From Mesorhizobium ventifaucium (GTDB taxonomy: Bacteria; Pseudomonadota; Alphaproteobacteria; Rhizobiales; Rhizobiaceae), in contig NZ_CAKXZS010000011.1 of the NCBI RefSeq assembly GCF_935822925.1, positions 165,282 to 229,281 on the forward strand: a stretch of DNA of 64,000 nt. Reading direction: 5' to 3'. Below are positions 1 to 7,654 of this stretch, one piece after another (positions within the stretch are counted from its first letter, which is position 1; each line of letters starts with the position of its first letter). The notes under the pieces are model-generated. The model did not search any database. It had not been told where the DNA came from and was given only the letters and a program-made list of their open reading frames with translations. The translations under genes were made by a program, and so were the position numbers.

Positions 1-648
1 AGGCTCGTTGGTGGTGATCTTGTAAGGCCCGGCGCCGATGCCGGCATCGGCCTTGTCCTTGCCGCCATTGGGCTGGACGATCAGATGGTAGTCGCTGAGC
101 AGATAGGGCAGGTCGGCATTCGCTTCCTTCAGCGTCAGCACGACTTCCTTGCCGCTGGCCTTGATGCTCTCGATGCCCTTCATGTAGCCGAGCGCGCCCG
201 ACTTCGACTTCTCGTCCGAATGGCGTTCGAGGGTGGCAGCCACGTCCTCGGCGGTCACCGTCTTGCCATTGTGGAATTCGACGCCGTCGCGAATCTTCAG
301 CGTCCACACCTTGGCGTCGTCCGACGAGCCGATCTCCTCGGCGATACGGTTCTCGAGAGTGCCTTCCGGTGAAAGCTCGACGATCAGTTCGCCCCACATC
401 TTGCCGAAGGCGAACGGCACCTGGGTCATGAACAGGGCCGGATCGAGGCTGTTAGTGGACTCGCCGCCGACCAGGCCGGCCTTCAGCGTGCCGCCCTTGA
501 CCGGACCCGCGGCGCGCGCCGCACTTGAAAGCAGCGAGTTGGCAAAGGTCGCGGTGACACCGAGCGCTGCCGCCCGGCCGAGAAAATCACGACGGCTCAG
601 TTTGCCGGATGCGACGCGCCGGCTAAGAAATTCCAGTTCGTTCGACAT
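1..648 (-). CDS. ABC transporter substrate-binding protein, peptide/SBP_bac_5 type (C-terminus beyond window)
   Basis: The first 216 codons of a minus-strand gene are present; the rest lies off the left edge. The protein starts MSNELEFLSRR and carries a twin-arginine signal (SRRDFLGRAAALG, about residues 18-30) ending near AARA, so it should be exported folded. The mature start (GGTLKAGLVGG, then DPALFMTQ and DGVEFHNGKTVTAEDV) is typical of the oligopeptide/nickel/opine-type family SBP_bac_5. A GAGGAA Shine-Dalgarno sits 6 nt before the ATG. The ligand cannot be read from this part. Its closeness to the purine island might suggest a nitrogenous ligand, but that is inference. Permease and ATPase genes would be expected to the left. 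Confidence 0.85.
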   Translation of the reverse strand, partial: MSNELEFLSRRVASGKLSRRDFLGRAAALGVTATFANSLLSSAARAAGPVKGGTLKAGLVGGESTNSLDPALFMTQVPFAFGKMWGELIVELSPEGTLENRIAEEIGSSDDAKVWTLKIRDGVEFHNGKTVTAEDVAATLERHSDEKSKSGALGYMKGIESIKASGKEVVLTLKEANADLPYLLSDYHLIVQPNGGKDKADAGIGAGPYKITTNEP

Positions 649-804
649 GTTGAGTTCCTCACTCTGTTGGTTTCGACCTTATGGTCTTTTTTATGGTTTC
701 TTGTGGGGAGAATAATGACCGCAAGGGAACGCCGTAAGCAAGACCGAATGCGACATGCCGTGGCGTAAATCGTACGTCGCAATTGGACCAATCCGCATAA
801 GCGC

Positions 805-2790
805 TCAAAGCAGATCGCGCGGAATGCTCTCCTCGAAATTACGCTCGAAAACCAGTTTCTCGCCTTCATAGGCTTCGATTCTGGCGTGAACGATGAAGCT
901 TTGCGCGTCGGACCGCATTTCGGCTGACGTTTCGGTGCGCACCGACCATCCGTTTCGCGACAGCGTCTGCGTCCAATGCGTCTTGCCCGACGCCGACAAC
1001 GGATCGTCGGGGTGGATCGCCCATGTCTCTCGCGCGATGCTGCCATTGGCGAGGCCATGCTGCAGATCGCGCACCTCGCCGAAATCGTCTGTTATGGAAA
1101 GCGTGACGATTCCGGTTTTTTCGTCGCGATCAACATGACGTTCGGAATTGGTGGCGCGGATCGTTTCGGTTGCCCGCGGCGCGGCTGCCTCGGGCGCGGG
1201 AAAGGTGACTTCGTCGCCTTGCGCCGGCGGGCGCAACGGCAGCATCAGCGTCGCGGCAGAAAGGTCGAGCCGGACCGGCTCCGGCGATGGCCAGATCATT
1301 GGCCAGTAGGCGTTCGAAACGGCAATGCGCAGGCGATGGCCTGATGGCACGCGATAGGCGCATTGGTCGAGCACCACCAGCGCTCTGACTGTTTCGCCCG
1401 GCACCAGCGCTTGCGGGAATTCGTGCGAATTGTGGTGCGTCAGGTTGAGCACGCCATAGGAGATCAGCTCCGACGCGCCGTCGGGATGCACGTCGCACAG
1501 CCGGATCGCGATGTTCGCCTGCGGTCTGTCAGACGAAACCCTGACCAGCACTTCCGGCGCGCCGACAATGTCGATCGCCTCCGTCAGCACCGGCTGGTCG
1601 AAGCACACCGACAACGCATCGTCGGGGCGCTGATCGCCGGGCAATTCCGGGCCGAAGGTGAAGGGAAAATATTCGCCGCCGGTGAGGCCGCAGCTTTGCG
1701 GTGAAGCGACGATGGCCGGCTTGCTGCCTTCGGGGATCAGCTCGATTTCCTGCGTCTTGATATTAGGCGACGGCCACACCCGTTCCGCCACCCAGCGGCC
1801 CGGCCGTTCGGGATGCCAGCGCGCGGGGCGCACGCTGTCCATGACATACGCGCGGTAGGCGGGGTCGGCCTCAACGCCGGTGTCGATGCCCTTCAGCCAG
1901 CGGTCCCACCAGCGCAACGCCTCCTGCAGGAAGCCGATGCGCGGTTCGGGCGCCGCATAATGCGGGTATTTATGGATCCACGGGCCGACAATGCCTTTGA
2001 CCGGCGCCTCGATATTGGCGGCGAGATGGGAAATGGTGTTGCGATAGCCGTCATGCCAGCCGCCGATCGACAGCACGGCGGATTGGATGGCGGAATAGTC
2101 CTCGCAGATAGAGCCGCGCTTCCAATAGGCGTCGCGGTGCTGATGCTTCAGCCACAGCGGCGCCAGGAAGGGCTGGTTCTCTAGCCGGGTCAGCCACAGG
2201 TCGCGCCAGCTGTTGTCGCCGGCCAGCAGCGGATCCGGCGGCCGCGACGAGTAGGACAGCATGGTCGAGGCCCAGCCGAAATTCTCGATCAGCAGGCAGC
2301 CGCCCTTGTAGTGGATGTCGTCGGCGTAGCGGTCGACAGTCGAGCACAGGCTGATCACCGCCTTCAGCGCCCGCGGCCGCTTGGCTGCCGTCTGCAGGCA
2401 GTTGAAGCCGCCCCAGGAGATGCCCATCATGCCGACATTGCCGTTGCACCAGGGCTGGGCAGCCGCCCAGGCGATCACGTCGCAAGCGTCCTGCAATTCC
2501 TGCTCGGAATATTCGTCGTCCATCAGCCCTTCGGAATCGCCATTGCCGCGCATGTCGACGCGGATCGAGGCGTAGCCGTGGCCAGCGAAATAGGGATGCG
2601 TCAGCTGATCGCGAAAGATGGTGCCGTCGCGCTTGCGGTAGGGCAGATGCTCGAGGATCGCCGGCACCGGATCGTCGCCCGCATCGTCCGGCATCCACAC
2701 CCGCGCCGACAGCCGGCAGCCATCCGGCATGACGATGCCCATGTCCGGAAACTCGACGACCTTGCGGGGAAATTCAGTGATGGTCTTCAT
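805..2790 (-). CDS. CocE/NonD family hydrolase (S15 peptidase-like)
   Basis: A 661-residue cytoplasmic alpha/beta-hydrolase of the X-Pro dipeptidyl-peptidase/cocaine-esterase superfamily. The N-terminal half has the fold with PAILEHLPYRKRDG, the oxyanion region RVDMRGNGDSEG (about residues 78-89) and the nucleophile motif GISWGG with Ser125. The C-terminal part is the jelly-roll domain of the family (YREFLVRVS-like strands, VPSGHRLRIAVSNAYWP). The frame is open to a TTG at 2826, but the ATG at 2790 (MKTITEFPRK) fits family N-termini better. Substrate unknown; family members cleave esters, acyl amides or peptides. It sits 156 bp from the solute-binding-protein gene on the same strand, so the two could form one peptide or amide uptake and cleavage unit. 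Confidence 0.85.
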   Translation of the reverse strand: MKTITEFPRKVVEFPDMGIVMPDGCRLSARVWMPDDAGDDPVPAILEHLPYRKRDGTIFRDQLTHPYFAGHGYASIRVDMRGNGDSEGLMDDEYSEQELQDACDVIAWAAAQPWCNGNVGMMGISWGGFNCLQTAAKRPRALKAVISLCSTVDRYADDIHYKGGCLLIENFGWASTMLSYSSRPPDPLLAGDNSWRDLWLTRLENQPFLAPLWLKHQHRDAYWKRGSICEDYSAIQSAVLSIGGWHDGYRNTISHLAANIEAPVKGIVGPWIHKYPHYAAPEPRIGFLQEALRWWDRWLKGIDTGVEADPAYRAYVMDSVRPARWHPERPGRWVAERVWPSPNIKTQEIELIPEGSKPAIVASPQSCGLTGGEYFPFTFGPELPGDQRPDDALSVCFDQPVLTEAIDIVGAPEVLVRVSSDRPQANIAIRLCDVHPDGASELISYGVLNLTHHNSHEFPQALVPGETVRALVVLDQCAYRVPSGHRLRIAVSNAYWPMIWPSPEPVRLDLSAATLMLPLRPPAQGDEVTFPAPEAAAPRATETIRATNSERHVDRDEKTGIVTLSITDDFGEVRDLQHGLANGSIARETWAIHPDDPLSASGKTHWTQTLSRNGWSVRTETSAEMRSDAQSFIVHARIEAYEGEKLVFERNFEESIPRDLL

Positions 2791-2876
2791 GCGGGATATA
2801 ACGCCCCGCAGCGAGGCGACTTTCAATCGCCATTCGCGACTGGAGCAAAAAAATGTGCGACCTGTCAGGGAGCGCG

Positions 2877-3302
2877 CTATCGCAACTCGTCCAGCAGTTC
2901 GGGATGTTTTTCCAACAGCGTCATCAACTGAATGGTCGGGCCACTCGGCTCAATCAAACCCCGCTCGTATTTGTCGAAGGCGTACTCGCCGACGCCGACC
3001 TTGAACAGGGATCCTGCCTCGCGCTGCGACAGTTTGAGCTTTGTGCGCACGCGACGGATGGTGGCCGGTGCCGGAACGCCGTCGATCTTTTCCTTGAGGA
3101 TGCGGAGCGCTGCGTCGACGACAGTCATGTCCTCCCCGACGTGCACGCCCTCATCTCCCGACGGCGGATAATACCCCGGCAGATCGACGACCATGCTCTC
3201 GCCCTTGTAAGTCACAGTGAACGGACGCGCTCCACGCGTCAGCGTTTCTCCTGTTTCGGGGGAGATCATCGTGTTCGTTTCATTATTTCCCTTCGTCGCC
3301 AT
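2877..3302 (-). CDS. mqsA: MqsA-family antitoxin, cysteine-free
   Basis: A 141-residue antitoxin following mqsR. The C-terminal half (about 80-141) is an HTH_XRE domain close to MqsA (TKLKLSQREAGSLFKVG, FDKYERG, LLEKHPELLDELR). The N-terminal half keeps the MqsA layout (RPFTVTYKGESMVVDLPGYY, EGVHVGEDM), but the CPxC and CxxC knuckles that bind zinc in E. coli MqsA are replaced by SPET and PPSG, and the protein has no cysteine at all. MqsA represses its own operon and neutralises MqsR. Start: ATG 3302 lies 9 nt after AAGGA; a GTG at 3308 overlapping the mqsR stop as GTGA is also possible. Confidence 0.85.
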   Translation of the reverse strand: MATKGNNETNTMISPETGETLTRGARPFTVTYKGESMVVDLPGYYPPSGDEGVHVGEDMTVVDAALRILKEKIDGVPAPATIRRVRTKLKLSQREAGSLFKVGVGEYAFDKYERGLIEPSGPTIQLMTLLEKHPELLDELR

Positions 3303-3304
3303 AG

Positions 3305-3610
3305 TCACTTTTCCTTGAACGACATGACTGTGAATCCGATCACCACGTCCGCCTGAAATTTCACGTAGAGAACCAGGTCGCGTGCTCGCACGTGATAGAC
3401 ATCTTGCCAGACACGATGGTCGGCGAATGTCGTCATCGACTTTACAAACATCTTCCGAGTGATGCCGCTGATCACCCCGACGACACCGGCGCGATCAAAG
3501 CCTAGAGCAATGGCATCCCGCAGAGCGGACGTTTGTGATTGCCAGCGTGTCGACAGAACCCAATTCGGCCTTGATTCATCAAGATCGTAAGTGGGCCTGC
3601 CTTTCTCCAT
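3305..3610 (-). CDS. mqsR: MqsR-family mRNA interferase toxin
   Basis: A 101-residue homologue of E. coli MqsR (98 residues), a ribosome-independent RNase that cuts mRNA at GCU/GCA-like sites. The C-terminal half is strongly conserved (KSMTTFADHRVWQDVYH and a terminal SFKEK). Residues matching the E. coli catalytic set are present: K57, Q69, Y82 and K99. The gene precedes the antitoxin, the unusual toxin-first order typical of mqsRA. The start is set at ATG 3610 (MEKGRPTYDL, matching E. coli MEKRTPH); the open frame extends upstream to 3640 with no family similarity. The intact active site suggests a functional toxin. Confidence 0.88.
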   Translation of the reverse strand: MEKGRPTYDLDESRPNWVLSTRWQSQTSALRDAIALGFDRAGVVGVISGITRKMFVKSMTTFADHRVWQDVYHVRARDLVLYVKFQADVVIGFTVMSFKEK

Positions 3611-3663
3611 AACCACAATATGCCACCATAAAGGGGGCATTCAAGCGTTGAACTTTGCAGCAT

Positions 3664-4260
3664 TCAGCTCAGCGGAATGTCGTTTTCGGCCTTGCTTGCC
3701 TGATAGGTGCTGGACAATTCGTCATAGCGCGCGGCGATCTCGCCGATCCGCGTTTCCAGTCGCGGGCGCTCGGTCTCGGGCAGCGACCACACCAGTTTGC
3801 GGATCGAAAAACTCTTCCAGTAGGCGTTCTCGGCATTATAGCCGCCGGGGTCGAGGGTGAACACCTCCTTCAGGATCTTCAGGTCGTGCGGGATGGCAAA
3901 GCTGTCGCGCGAGTCCTCGTGGCTGAACAAATAGTAGAAATTGTCGAAGCCGGTCCAGGTGATCGCCGACAGACAGAGCGAGCAGGGTTCGTGCGTGGCG
4001 AGGAAGATCGCGTCCTTGGTGTCAATGCGCTCGGCCTTGGGCATTTCGTAGAACCGCTTCAGGCAGTGCACTTCGCCATGCCAGAGCGGATTTTCGGTCT
4101 CGTTATTGGTTTCGGCGAGCACCAACGAGCGGTCGTCCTTGCGCAGGATCGCCGCGCCGAACAGCTTGTTGCCGTGGGCGACGCCTTCGGCCGTCTTCGG
4201 CACAATGTCACGCTCGATGACGTCGAGCAGTCGGTCGATCAGCGAAATGTCGGTCATCAT
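3664..4260 (-). CDS. CDA-fold nucleoside/base deaminase at the end of the ureide operon
   Basis: A 198-residue zinc deaminase of the cytidine/deoxycytidylate deaminase superfamily. The catalytic motifs are H61-G-E63 (WHGEVHCLKRF) and the zinc cysteines C93/C96 (HEPCSLC). HGE replaces the commoner HAE or CAE. Its ATG overlaps the allA stop as ATGA, so it is the last gene of the minus-strand operon puuE-uraD, ureidoglycine aminohydrolase, allA. The family includes guanine deaminases, tRNA adenosine deaminases and cytosine deaminases. Operon position suggests a purine or ureide substrate, but the cluster already has an amidohydrolase-type guanine deaminase (14852-16228), so the substrate here is open. 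Confidence 0.82.
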   Translation of the reverse strand: MMTDISLIDRLLDVIERDIVPKTAEGVAHGNKLFGAAILRKDDRSLVLAETNNETENPLWHGEVHCLKRFYEMPKAERIDTKDAIFLATHEPCSLCLSAITWTGFDNFYYLFSHEDSRDSFAIPHDLKILKEVFTLDPGGYNAENAYWKSFSIRKLVWSLPETERPRLETRIGEIAARYDELSSTYQASKAENDIPLS

Positions 4261-4760
4261 GCGGTCCCGTCGGGGAGATCGATCTCGTAAGCTTGCGAGA
4301 AATGGAACTCTTCGAGATTGGAGCCGTCGCCCCCGCCGTCGACAACGAGAAAATCCTGGACCTCGCCGATCGGCGTCAGCACACTATGCCACCGATTGCG
4401 CGGATAATTGACGCCTTGCCCGGGCGCGGTGATGAAGGCGTGCGGCTCGCCCGGGCCGTCGTCGCCATCATGGCAAACGATGATCAGGAACGCCCGTGGC
4501 GACAGCGGGATGAAAGCCTGGCTGCCGAACGGATGACGCTCGACCATGGTCAGCTTCAGCGGAAAATCGTAAGGCGTGCCGCGCACCATGGAGATCAGCA
4601 CACGCCCATTCGGCCCCAGCGCCTGCGCCGTGGCGAGGTCATGGTAGCGCTCGGCCTTGCCGCCATTGATCGGGTAGTGGTTGTCGCCGCCCATATCGAT
4701 GACGTCGCCGAACTCGGCAAAATTTTCGCGGGTCAGCGGCCGCGCCACGATGCGGGTCAT
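4257..4760 (-). CDS. allA: Ureidoglycolate lyase
   Basis: 167 residues, the family's usual size. AllA splits ureidoglycolate into glyoxylate and urea in the cytoplasm, the last step of ureide breakdown. The sequence starts MTRIVARPLTRENFAEFG and shows the family features NHYPINGGKAERYHDL, MVERHPFGSQAFIPL and YPRNRWHSVLTP, the cupin-like barrel with conserved His and Glu. The frame extends upstream to 5081 inside the neighbouring gene, but the ATG at 4760 overlaps the upstream stop by 4 nt (ATGA) and matches the family start. It is translationally coupled on both sides, so the genes are very likely one transcript. Confidence 0.93.
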   Translation of the reverse strand: MTRIVARPLTRENFAEFGDVIDMGGDNHYPINGGKAERYHDLATAQALGPNGRVLISMVRGTPYDFPLKLTMVERHPFGSQAFIPLSPRAFLIIVCHDGDDGPGEPHAFITAPGQGVNYPRNRWHSVLTPIGEVQDFLVVDGGGDGSNLEEFHFSQAYEIDLPDGTA

Positions 4761-5611
4761 CGCGCGCGACCCTCGAAGCCCACCCCGCCGAGCTTGGCGT
4801 GCCGGTTGACGTCCTTGTAGAGCAGGTAGCGGAATTTTCCGGGACCGCCGGCATAGCAGGCCTGCGGACAGAAGGCGCGCAGCCACATATAGTCGCCGGC
4901 CTCGACCTCGATCCAGTCCTGGTTGAGGCGGTAGACGGCCTTGCCCTCCAGCACGTAGAGACCGTGCTCCATGACATGCGTCTCGGCGAAGGGGATGACC
5001 GCACCCGGCTCCAGCGTGACGATGGTGACATGCATGTCGTGGCCCATGTCGGCCGGGTCGATGAAGCGCGTCGTCGCCCAACGGCCCTCGGTGCCGGGCA
5101 TCGGCGTCGGCGCAATGTCCTGTTCATTGGCAAAGAAGGCTTGCGGGGCATCAATGCCTTCGACGGCGTCGTAAGCCTTGCGGATCCAGTGGAACCGGAC
5201 AGCAGCACCGCTCTCGTTGCGAACAGTCCATCCGCTGGCCGGCGGCAGAAAGGCAAAGCCGCCCGGCCGCAGGACATGCTTCTCGCCAGTCAGCAAAACG
5301 CTGAGCTCGCCCTCGACTACGAACAGGGCGCCCTCGGCGCCGGCATCGGGTTCTGGCCGGTCGCTGCCGCCGCCGGGCGCGACCTCGACGATGTATTGCG
5401 AAAACGTCTCAGCAAAGCCAGACAGTGGGCGCGACAGCACCCAGACGCGGGTCTTGTCCCAGAACGGCAGGGCGCTGGTGACGATGTCCTGCATTACCCC
5501 CCTTGGAATGACGGCATAGGCCTCGGTGAAGACAGCGCGGCCAGTCAGCAGCTCACTCTGGCCGGGGTGGCCGCCATGTGGCGCGTAATAGGTTTGGTCG
5601 GCCATTTTCAT
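4757..5611 (-). CDS. allE: (S)-ureidoglycine aminohydrolase (often annotated bifunctional allantoicase/UGHY)
   Basis: 284 residues with two cupin domains (about 50-130 and 190-270). UGHY releases ammonia from (S)-ureidoglycine to give (S)-ureidoglycolate, the AllA substrate. The C-terminal cupin holds E210, H212, H216 and Q250; the spacing (+2, +6, +40) equals that of the manganese ligands I recall for the plant enzyme. The N-terminal cupin lacks such a set. Start chosen at ATG 5611 (MKMADQTYYAPHGG) behind AAGGA; the frame runs open to 5665. Many databases call such proteins bifunctional allantoicase, but I see no allantoicase domain. Confidence 0.9.
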   Translation of the reverse strand: MKMADQTYYAPHGGHPGQSELLTGRAVFTEAYAVIPRGVMQDIVTSALPFWDKTRVWVLSRPLSGFAETFSQYIVEVAPGGGSDRPEPDAGAEGALFVVEGELSVLLTGEKHVLRPGGFAFLPPASGWTVRNESGAAVRFHWIRKAYDAVEGIDAPQAFFANEQDIAPTPMPGTEGRWATTRFIDPADMGHDMHVTIVTLEPGAVIPFAETHVMEHGLYVLEGKAVYRLNQDWIEVEAGDYMWLRAFCPQACYAGGPGKFRYLLYKDVNRHAKLGGVGFEGRAR

Positions 5612-5668
5612 CGTATCCTTCAGTTCAAAGCCGTTGCGGAAGCCAGAGCCCATTGCGGAAGGCAAGGC

Positions 5669-7102
5669 CTATTGCGGGAGCATGTCCTTGAGGCGAAACA
5701 GCGCGATGCGCTCGACCTGTTTGCAGGCGGTTTCAAATTCAACGCCGCGGCTGTTGCCGATCCGCGCCTCGAACTCCGCCAGGATTTCCGCCCTGGTTTT
5801 GCCTTTCACCGCGACGATGAAGGGAAAGCCAAAGGAAGTAACGTAGGCGGCATTGAATTTTGAGAACAGCTCGCGCTCCTTATCGGTCAGCGCATCGAGC
5901 CCGGCGGAAGCCTGTTCTCTGGCCGATTCCGGCGTCAGCCGCTTGGCTTGCGCCAGTTTGCCGGCAAGGTCGGGATGGGCGTTGAGCACCGAGAGCCGCT
6001 CGGCCTCGCTGGCGCCGCGAAAGACACGGCACAATGCATTATGCAGACCGCCGGCACTGTCATGCGCCGGACCAAGTTCCAGCCCGTAGGCGCGCTCGGC
6101 GATCCACGGCGAATGCTCGAACACGCCGCCGAAAGCCTGGACGAAAGCCTCAAATTCCATTCTCGACGGGCGCAGCGCCGGCGGTCGGAACGGATGGGTC
6201 TCTTGCCAGTGTTTGGCAATGTCGATGCGCCGCGCCAGCCATACCCTGTCGTGCGATTTGACGTAATCGACGAAGCGTTTGAGCGCTGCGACGCGGCCGG
6301 GGCGCCCGATGAGACGGCAATGCAGGCCGATATTCATCATGCGCGGCCGCCCTGCCTTGCCCTCGGCATAGAGCGTATCGAAACTATCCCTGAGATAGGC
6401 GAAGAACTGGTCGCCCGAGTTGAAGCCTTGCGGCGTGGCGAAGCGCATGTCGTTGGCGTCGAGCGTATAGGGGATGATGAGCTGCGGTTTTGCCGACCCG
6501 TCCGGCCCAGCGTGCTCGAACCAGTAAGGCAGCTCGTCGTCATAAGTGTCCGACACATAGTCGAAGCCGCCCTCTTCCGCCGCCAGCCGCACAGTGTTGA
6601 TCGATGTGCGGCCGGTGTACCAGCCGGTCGGCCGCGCCCCGGTCACCTCGTAGTGCAGGCTAACAGCCGCTTTCATATCGCGGCGCTCGTCCTCCGGCGC
6701 GTGGTCGCGGTAGTCGATCCATTTCAGCCCGTGCGAGGCGATCTCCCAGCCGGCCTCCTGCATCGCCGCGACCTGGTCGGGCGACCGCGCCAGCGCTGTG
6801 GCGACGCCGTAGCAGGTGACCGGCACCTCAGCCTCGGTGAACAGGCGCAGCAATCGCCAGAAGCCGGCGCGCGCGCCATACTCGTAGATCGATTCCATAT
6901 TCCAGTGGCGCTGCCCGGGCCAGGGTGCAGCGCCGACGATCTCGGACAGGAAGGCTTCCGAAGCCGTGTCGCCATGCAGGACGCAATTTTCGCCGCCCTC
7001 CTCGTAATTGACGACGAACTGCACCGCGACATGCGCCCCACCGGGCCATTTCGGATCCGGCGGATTGGCGCCGTAGCCGCGCATGTCTCGTTCGTAACGC
7101 AT
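5669..7102 (-). CDS. puuE-uraD: Fused allantoinase (PuuE type) and OHCU decarboxylase
   Basis: A 477-residue two-domain enzyme. Residues 1 to about 312 are a cofactor-independent allantoinase of the polysaccharide-deacetylase fold (FVVNYEEGGENCVLHGD, WEIASHGLKWIDY, GLHCRLIGRPGR), which opens (S)-allantoin to allantoate. Residues from about 315 are 2-oxo-4-hydroxy-4-carboxy-5-ureidoimidazoline decarboxylase: SPWIAERA, the catalytic HPDLAGK (H376), the SAREQASAGL motif and FGFPF. The decarboxylase makes (S)-allantoin, the substrate of the other half. It is the first gene of the minus-strand ureide operon, with AGGAG 5 nt before the ATG, divergent from uraH. Confidence 0.93.
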   Translation of the reverse strand: MRYERDMRGYGANPPDPKWPGGAHVAVQFVVNYEEGGENCVLHGDTASEAFLSEIVGAAPWPGQRHWNMESIYEYGARAGFWRLLRLFTEAEVPVTCYGVATALARSPDQVAAMQEAGWEIASHGLKWIDYRDHAPEDERRDMKAAVSLHYEVTGARPTGWYTGRTSINTVRLAAEEGGFDYVSDTYDDELPYWFEHAGPDGSAKPQLIIPYTLDANDMRFATPQGFNSGDQFFAYLRDSFDTLYAEGKAGRPRMMNIGLHCRLIGRPGRVAALKRFVDYVKSHDRVWLARRIDIAKHWQETHPFRPPALRPSRMEFEAFVQAFGGVFEHSPWIAERAYGLELGPAHDSAGGLHNALCRVFRGASEAERLSVLNAHPDLAGKLAQAKRLTPESAREQASAGLDALTDKERELFSKFNAAYVTSFGFPFIVAVKGKTRAEILAEFEARIGNSRGVEFETACKQVERIALFRLKDMLPQ

Positions 7103-7276
7103 TTTCGCTCCTGCCGGACAGTGTGATCAGAATAGTCGAAAGGGCCGCTTGCGCATTCCCCCGAAAATTTTTGAAAGTGTTTTTGCAGTACTTCGCTCGA
7201 CCGGGACTTATGCATCGCCTTTAATGGGCGCACAATTCGTCAAACGTGTTCGACCGTACCGGAATGGGAGCAGCCA
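7103..7276. promoter_or_regulatory. Divergent intergenic region between the two purine operons
   Basis: 174 bp separate the starts of puuE-uraD and uraH, so promoters for both operons should lie here. An AT-richer core near 7160-7190 contains CCCGAAAATTTTTGAAAG and GTTTTTGCAG. TCGACCG occurs twice, near 7197 and 7248, which might be regulator half-sites. No strong -35/-10 pair could be assigned, and I did not find a perfect palindrome. Confidence 0.4.
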
Positions 7277-7651
7277 GTGGCGGAAACGTCGAAAGCCGAA
7301 GGCGGACGTCTGACGACCCATGTCCTCGACACCGCGACCGGCCGGCCGGCGGCAGGCCTGTCGATCGAACTCTATCGCATCAACGGCGACATGCGGACGC
7401 ATCTGAAGACGGCGGTCACCAATGCCGACGGCCGCTGTGACGCGCCGCTGCTTGCCGACGCGGAGTTCCGCACCGGCGAATACGAGCTAGTCTTCGCTGC
7501 CGGCGACTATCTGCGCCGGCAGGGGCTGAGACTGCCGGAACCGGCCTTCCTCGACAGCGTGCCGATCCGCTTCGGCATGGCCGAGCCGATGCACTATCAT
7601 GTGCCGCTGCTCATATCGCCCTACGGCTATTCGACCTATCGCGGGAGCTGA
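7277..7651 (+). CDS. uraH: 5-hydroxyisourate hydrolase
   Basis: 124 residues, a transthyretin-like protein. It hydrolyses 5-hydroxyisourate, the product of urate oxidation, to OHCU. Both diagnostic ends are present: the N-terminal [17 protein letters not shown] strand with its active-site His and the C-terminal YGYSTYRGS, the YRGS signature that separates these enzymes from vertebrate transthyretin. Translation begins at GTG 7277 with GGGAG upstream. It is the first gene of the plus-strand operon and lies 3 bp before xdhA, placing it with the enzymes immediately before and after it in the pathway. Confidence 0.93.
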   Translation: MAETSKAEGGRLTTHVLDTATGRPAAGLSIELYRINGDMRTHLKTAVTNADGRCDAPLLADAEFRTGEYELVFAAGDYLRRQGLRLPEPAFLDSVPIRFGMAEPMHYHVPLLISPYGYSTYRGS

Positions 7652-7654
7652 GGC

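Noticed and set aside
805..2826. TTG start at 2826 for the CocE-type hydrolase
   Set aside because: Adds 12 residues with no family similarity; ATG 2790 is better.
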